Below the pieces are notes generated by a model that saw nothing but the letters and a program-made list of their open reading frames with translations, made no database searches and had not been told where the DNA came from. A stretch of 64,000 nucleotides of DNA from an uncultured Clostridia bacterium (GTDB lineage: Bacteria; Bacillota; Clostridia; Oscillospirales; CAG-272), in assembly GCA_947631765.1 (NCBI GenBank), contig CANRMP010000003.1, forward strand, positions 1 to 64,000, written 5' to 3'. The stretch's first letter is position 1; each line of letters begins with the position of its first letter. Shown here in pieces: positions 62,996 through 64,000 of this stretch. A program made the position numbers and the translations under genes.

Positions 62996-63898
62996 TTAAG
63001 TCTGTAAATAAGGCGCCGTTTTAAAAAGCACCGGAACCGCGCACAAGGTCATGCTTGAAAATTCGTGCGAGACACGAAGGGCAATTTGTCGCTCGGCAAG
63101 CGCCCTCTCAAGGGGCAAGGTGAAGAATTTTGCGCTTCTTGCCACCTCTCCTCCAAGCACTAAGCAGTCAGCCTTAAATTTTATAAGGTGAGGGAGCAGA
63201 ATTTCTTTTAAGATTTCTCCGAAATGTGAAAAGAGGGACAGGGCTTTTTTGTCGCCGCTATTTGCCAAGTCTGCAAGCTCTTTGACGTCTTTAATATCGC
63301 AAAGGTCAGGGTCGCTTTTTATCATTCTTCTTATACCCGTTGCCGAGGCGTAAAGGTCGGCTGTCGCGTCCTTGTAAGGCGAGTTATATATCCAGCCGTT
63401 ACACGGAACAAGGAGCCCTTCTTTTACAAGCCGACCGTCTTGGCAAAAGCCCGAACCGATACCTGTTCCGATACACACGCACATTACACGCGAAAATTGC
63501 CGCCCTTCCCCGAAATTCGACTCGCCCAAGGCGTAAAGATCGGCGTCGTTTGCATATTTTATAGGGAAAAATGACGGTATTTCTTTTTTTATCTCATCGC
63601 TAAGCGAAAGTCCGTAAATACAGTCAAACTTGCCCATGTTTTTCATAAGAGATATTCCCTTTTCGTAGTCAAAGGGTCCCGGAAAGGCGATACCTATACC
63701 GCAAAGGGAAAAATTTGCCTTGTTTGCTTTCTTTAATAGCTCATTTATTGTGAGGGTCAGCTGCCCCGTTACGTCTTCTTTTGTTTTATTTGAAAAAGAC
63801 GGAAAGCGAAGAGGGGTGCAAAGCAGCTTTCCGAACTTGTCGACAAGGGCGCCCTTTATTGTGCTTCCCCCGACGTCAAGCGCTATATAGTTTGACAA
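62996..63898 (-). CDS. ROK-family sugar kinase
   Basis: A 300-residue ATP-dependent hexose kinase. The ATP motif is ALDVGGSTIKGAL (residues 5-17), substrate residues lie in KYANDADLYALGE (Asp catalytic), and CIGTGIGSGF follows. The CxCGxxGC zinc motif of many ROK kinases is not visible. I choose TTG 63898 because GGAGGTG lies 5-6 nt upstream; an in-frame ATG at 63931 has no ribosome site. Upstream of the GH38 gene, it probably phosphorylates the released mannose or glucose. Confidence 0.88.
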   Translation of the reverse strand: MSNYIALDVGGSTIKGALVDKFGKLLCTPLRFPSFSNKTKEDVTGQLTLTINELLKKANKANFSLCGIGIAFPGPFDYEKGISLMKNMGKFDCIYGLSLSDEIKKEIPSFFPIKYANDADLYALGESNFGEGRQFSRVMCVCIGTGIGSGFCQDGRLVKEGLLVPCNGWIYNSPYKDATADLYASATGIRRMIKSDPDLCDIKDVKELADLANSGDKKALSLFSHFGEILKEILLPHLIKFKADCLVLGGEVARSAKFFTLPLERALAERQIALRVSHEFSSMTLCAVPVLFKTAPYLQT

Positions 63899-63940
63899 AA
63901 ATTCACCTCCGATGCGAAAAAAACTTGACATAAGCTTTAT

Positions 63941-63956
63941 ATTATGTTACCATAAT
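63941..63956. promoter_or_regulatory. Palindromic operator candidate before the ROK kinase
   Basis: ATTATG-TTAC-CATAAT is a perfect 6-4-6 inverted repeat between the promoter -10 and the start codon, placed to act as a repressor roadblock. Confidence 0.45.
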
Positions 63957-63967
63957 GATACACAAAA

Positions 63968-63996
63968 ATTATATCATACTTAATAAAAAATGTCTA
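63968..63996 (-). promoter_or_regulatory. Promoter of the ROK kinase / GH38 operon
   Basis: Minus strand TAGACA (63996-63991), 17 nt, TATAAT (63973-63968). Confidence 0.75.
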
Positions 63997-64000
63997 TAGG

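Overview
The window looks like a chromosomal contig from an uncultured, spore-forming gut member of the Clostridia, most likely Oscillospirales/Ruminococcaceae-like. The grounds are a complete eight-gene spoIIIA operon, a SleB-type cortex hydrolase, a PASTA-domain Ser/Thr kinase with its PP2C phosphatase, co-existing GluRS and GlnRS, Gram-positive lipoprotein signals, strong AGGAGG ribosome sites, and many near-consensus sigma-A promoters (TTGACA-17-TATAAT). No rRNA, CRISPR array or prophage is visible.

Layout. 1-1.3 kb: an A+T-rich end of a mobile element (start of an XRE repressor, a DUF6414 protein, a 56-residue ORF) abutting tRNA-Pro(CGG). 1.5-6.7 kb: msrC, enolase, a three-gene tyrosine-kinase exopolysaccharide regulatory operon (CpsC/D/B-like) and an aldose-epimerase-like gene. 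7-14 kb: rlmN, PP2C phosphatase, PASTA kinase, lepA and hemW. 14-20.3 kb: a GH99-like glycosidase, a LytTR regulator with an unusual soluble GHKL kinase, and two ABC exporter half-subunits. 20.4-32.4 kb: ABC-F protein, D,D-carboxypeptidase, pgi, two lineage hypotheticals, glnS, gltX, an AlkD-like gene, a metallo-hydrolase and sleB. 32.5-34.5 kb: a PadR regulator with five operator-like repeats, and a Gfo/Idh/MocA oxidoreductase.

34.5-41.3 kb is an A+T-rich accessory island and the most interesting part. It carries a compact, apparently undescribed RiPP biosynthetic operon: a 57-residue precursor peptide too short for routine gene calling, whose tail reads as three aromatic-X-Arg triplets (YSR, HNR, HNR); an intergenic terminator; a radical SAM enzyme; a second radical SAM/SPASM enzyme resembling cyclophane-forming maturases; an arginase-fold protein (DxHxD and DxD motifs) that could turn Arg into ornithine; and a Cys-rich DUF483-like protein. 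A degenerate 461-bp IS, an excisionase and a Tn916-type integrase with nearby repeats complete the island. Its left edge is an in-frame fusion of a zinc-ribbon protein to the C-terminal part of a metallo-beta-lactamase-fold hydrolase that has lost its HxHxDH motif.

41.3-49.6 kb: tRNA-Leu(CAA), tRNA-Arg(CCG), a PPIase-like lipoprotein, an exonuclease with a BRCT-like tail, class II aldolase, a GH125 mannosidase and glycan-related lipoproteins. 49.6-54.4 kb: a MacB/FtsX-type ABC system and guaB. 54.5-59.3 kb: spoIIIAA-AH with a sigma-E-like promoter. 59.4-64 kb: an alkylguanine DNA methyltransferase, a flavin-binding PPOX protein, a GH38 alpha-mannosidase and a ROK sugar kinase. The GH99-like, GH125 and GH38 enzymes with the ROK kinase point to use of mannose-rich glycans; pgi, fba and eno supply glycolysis.
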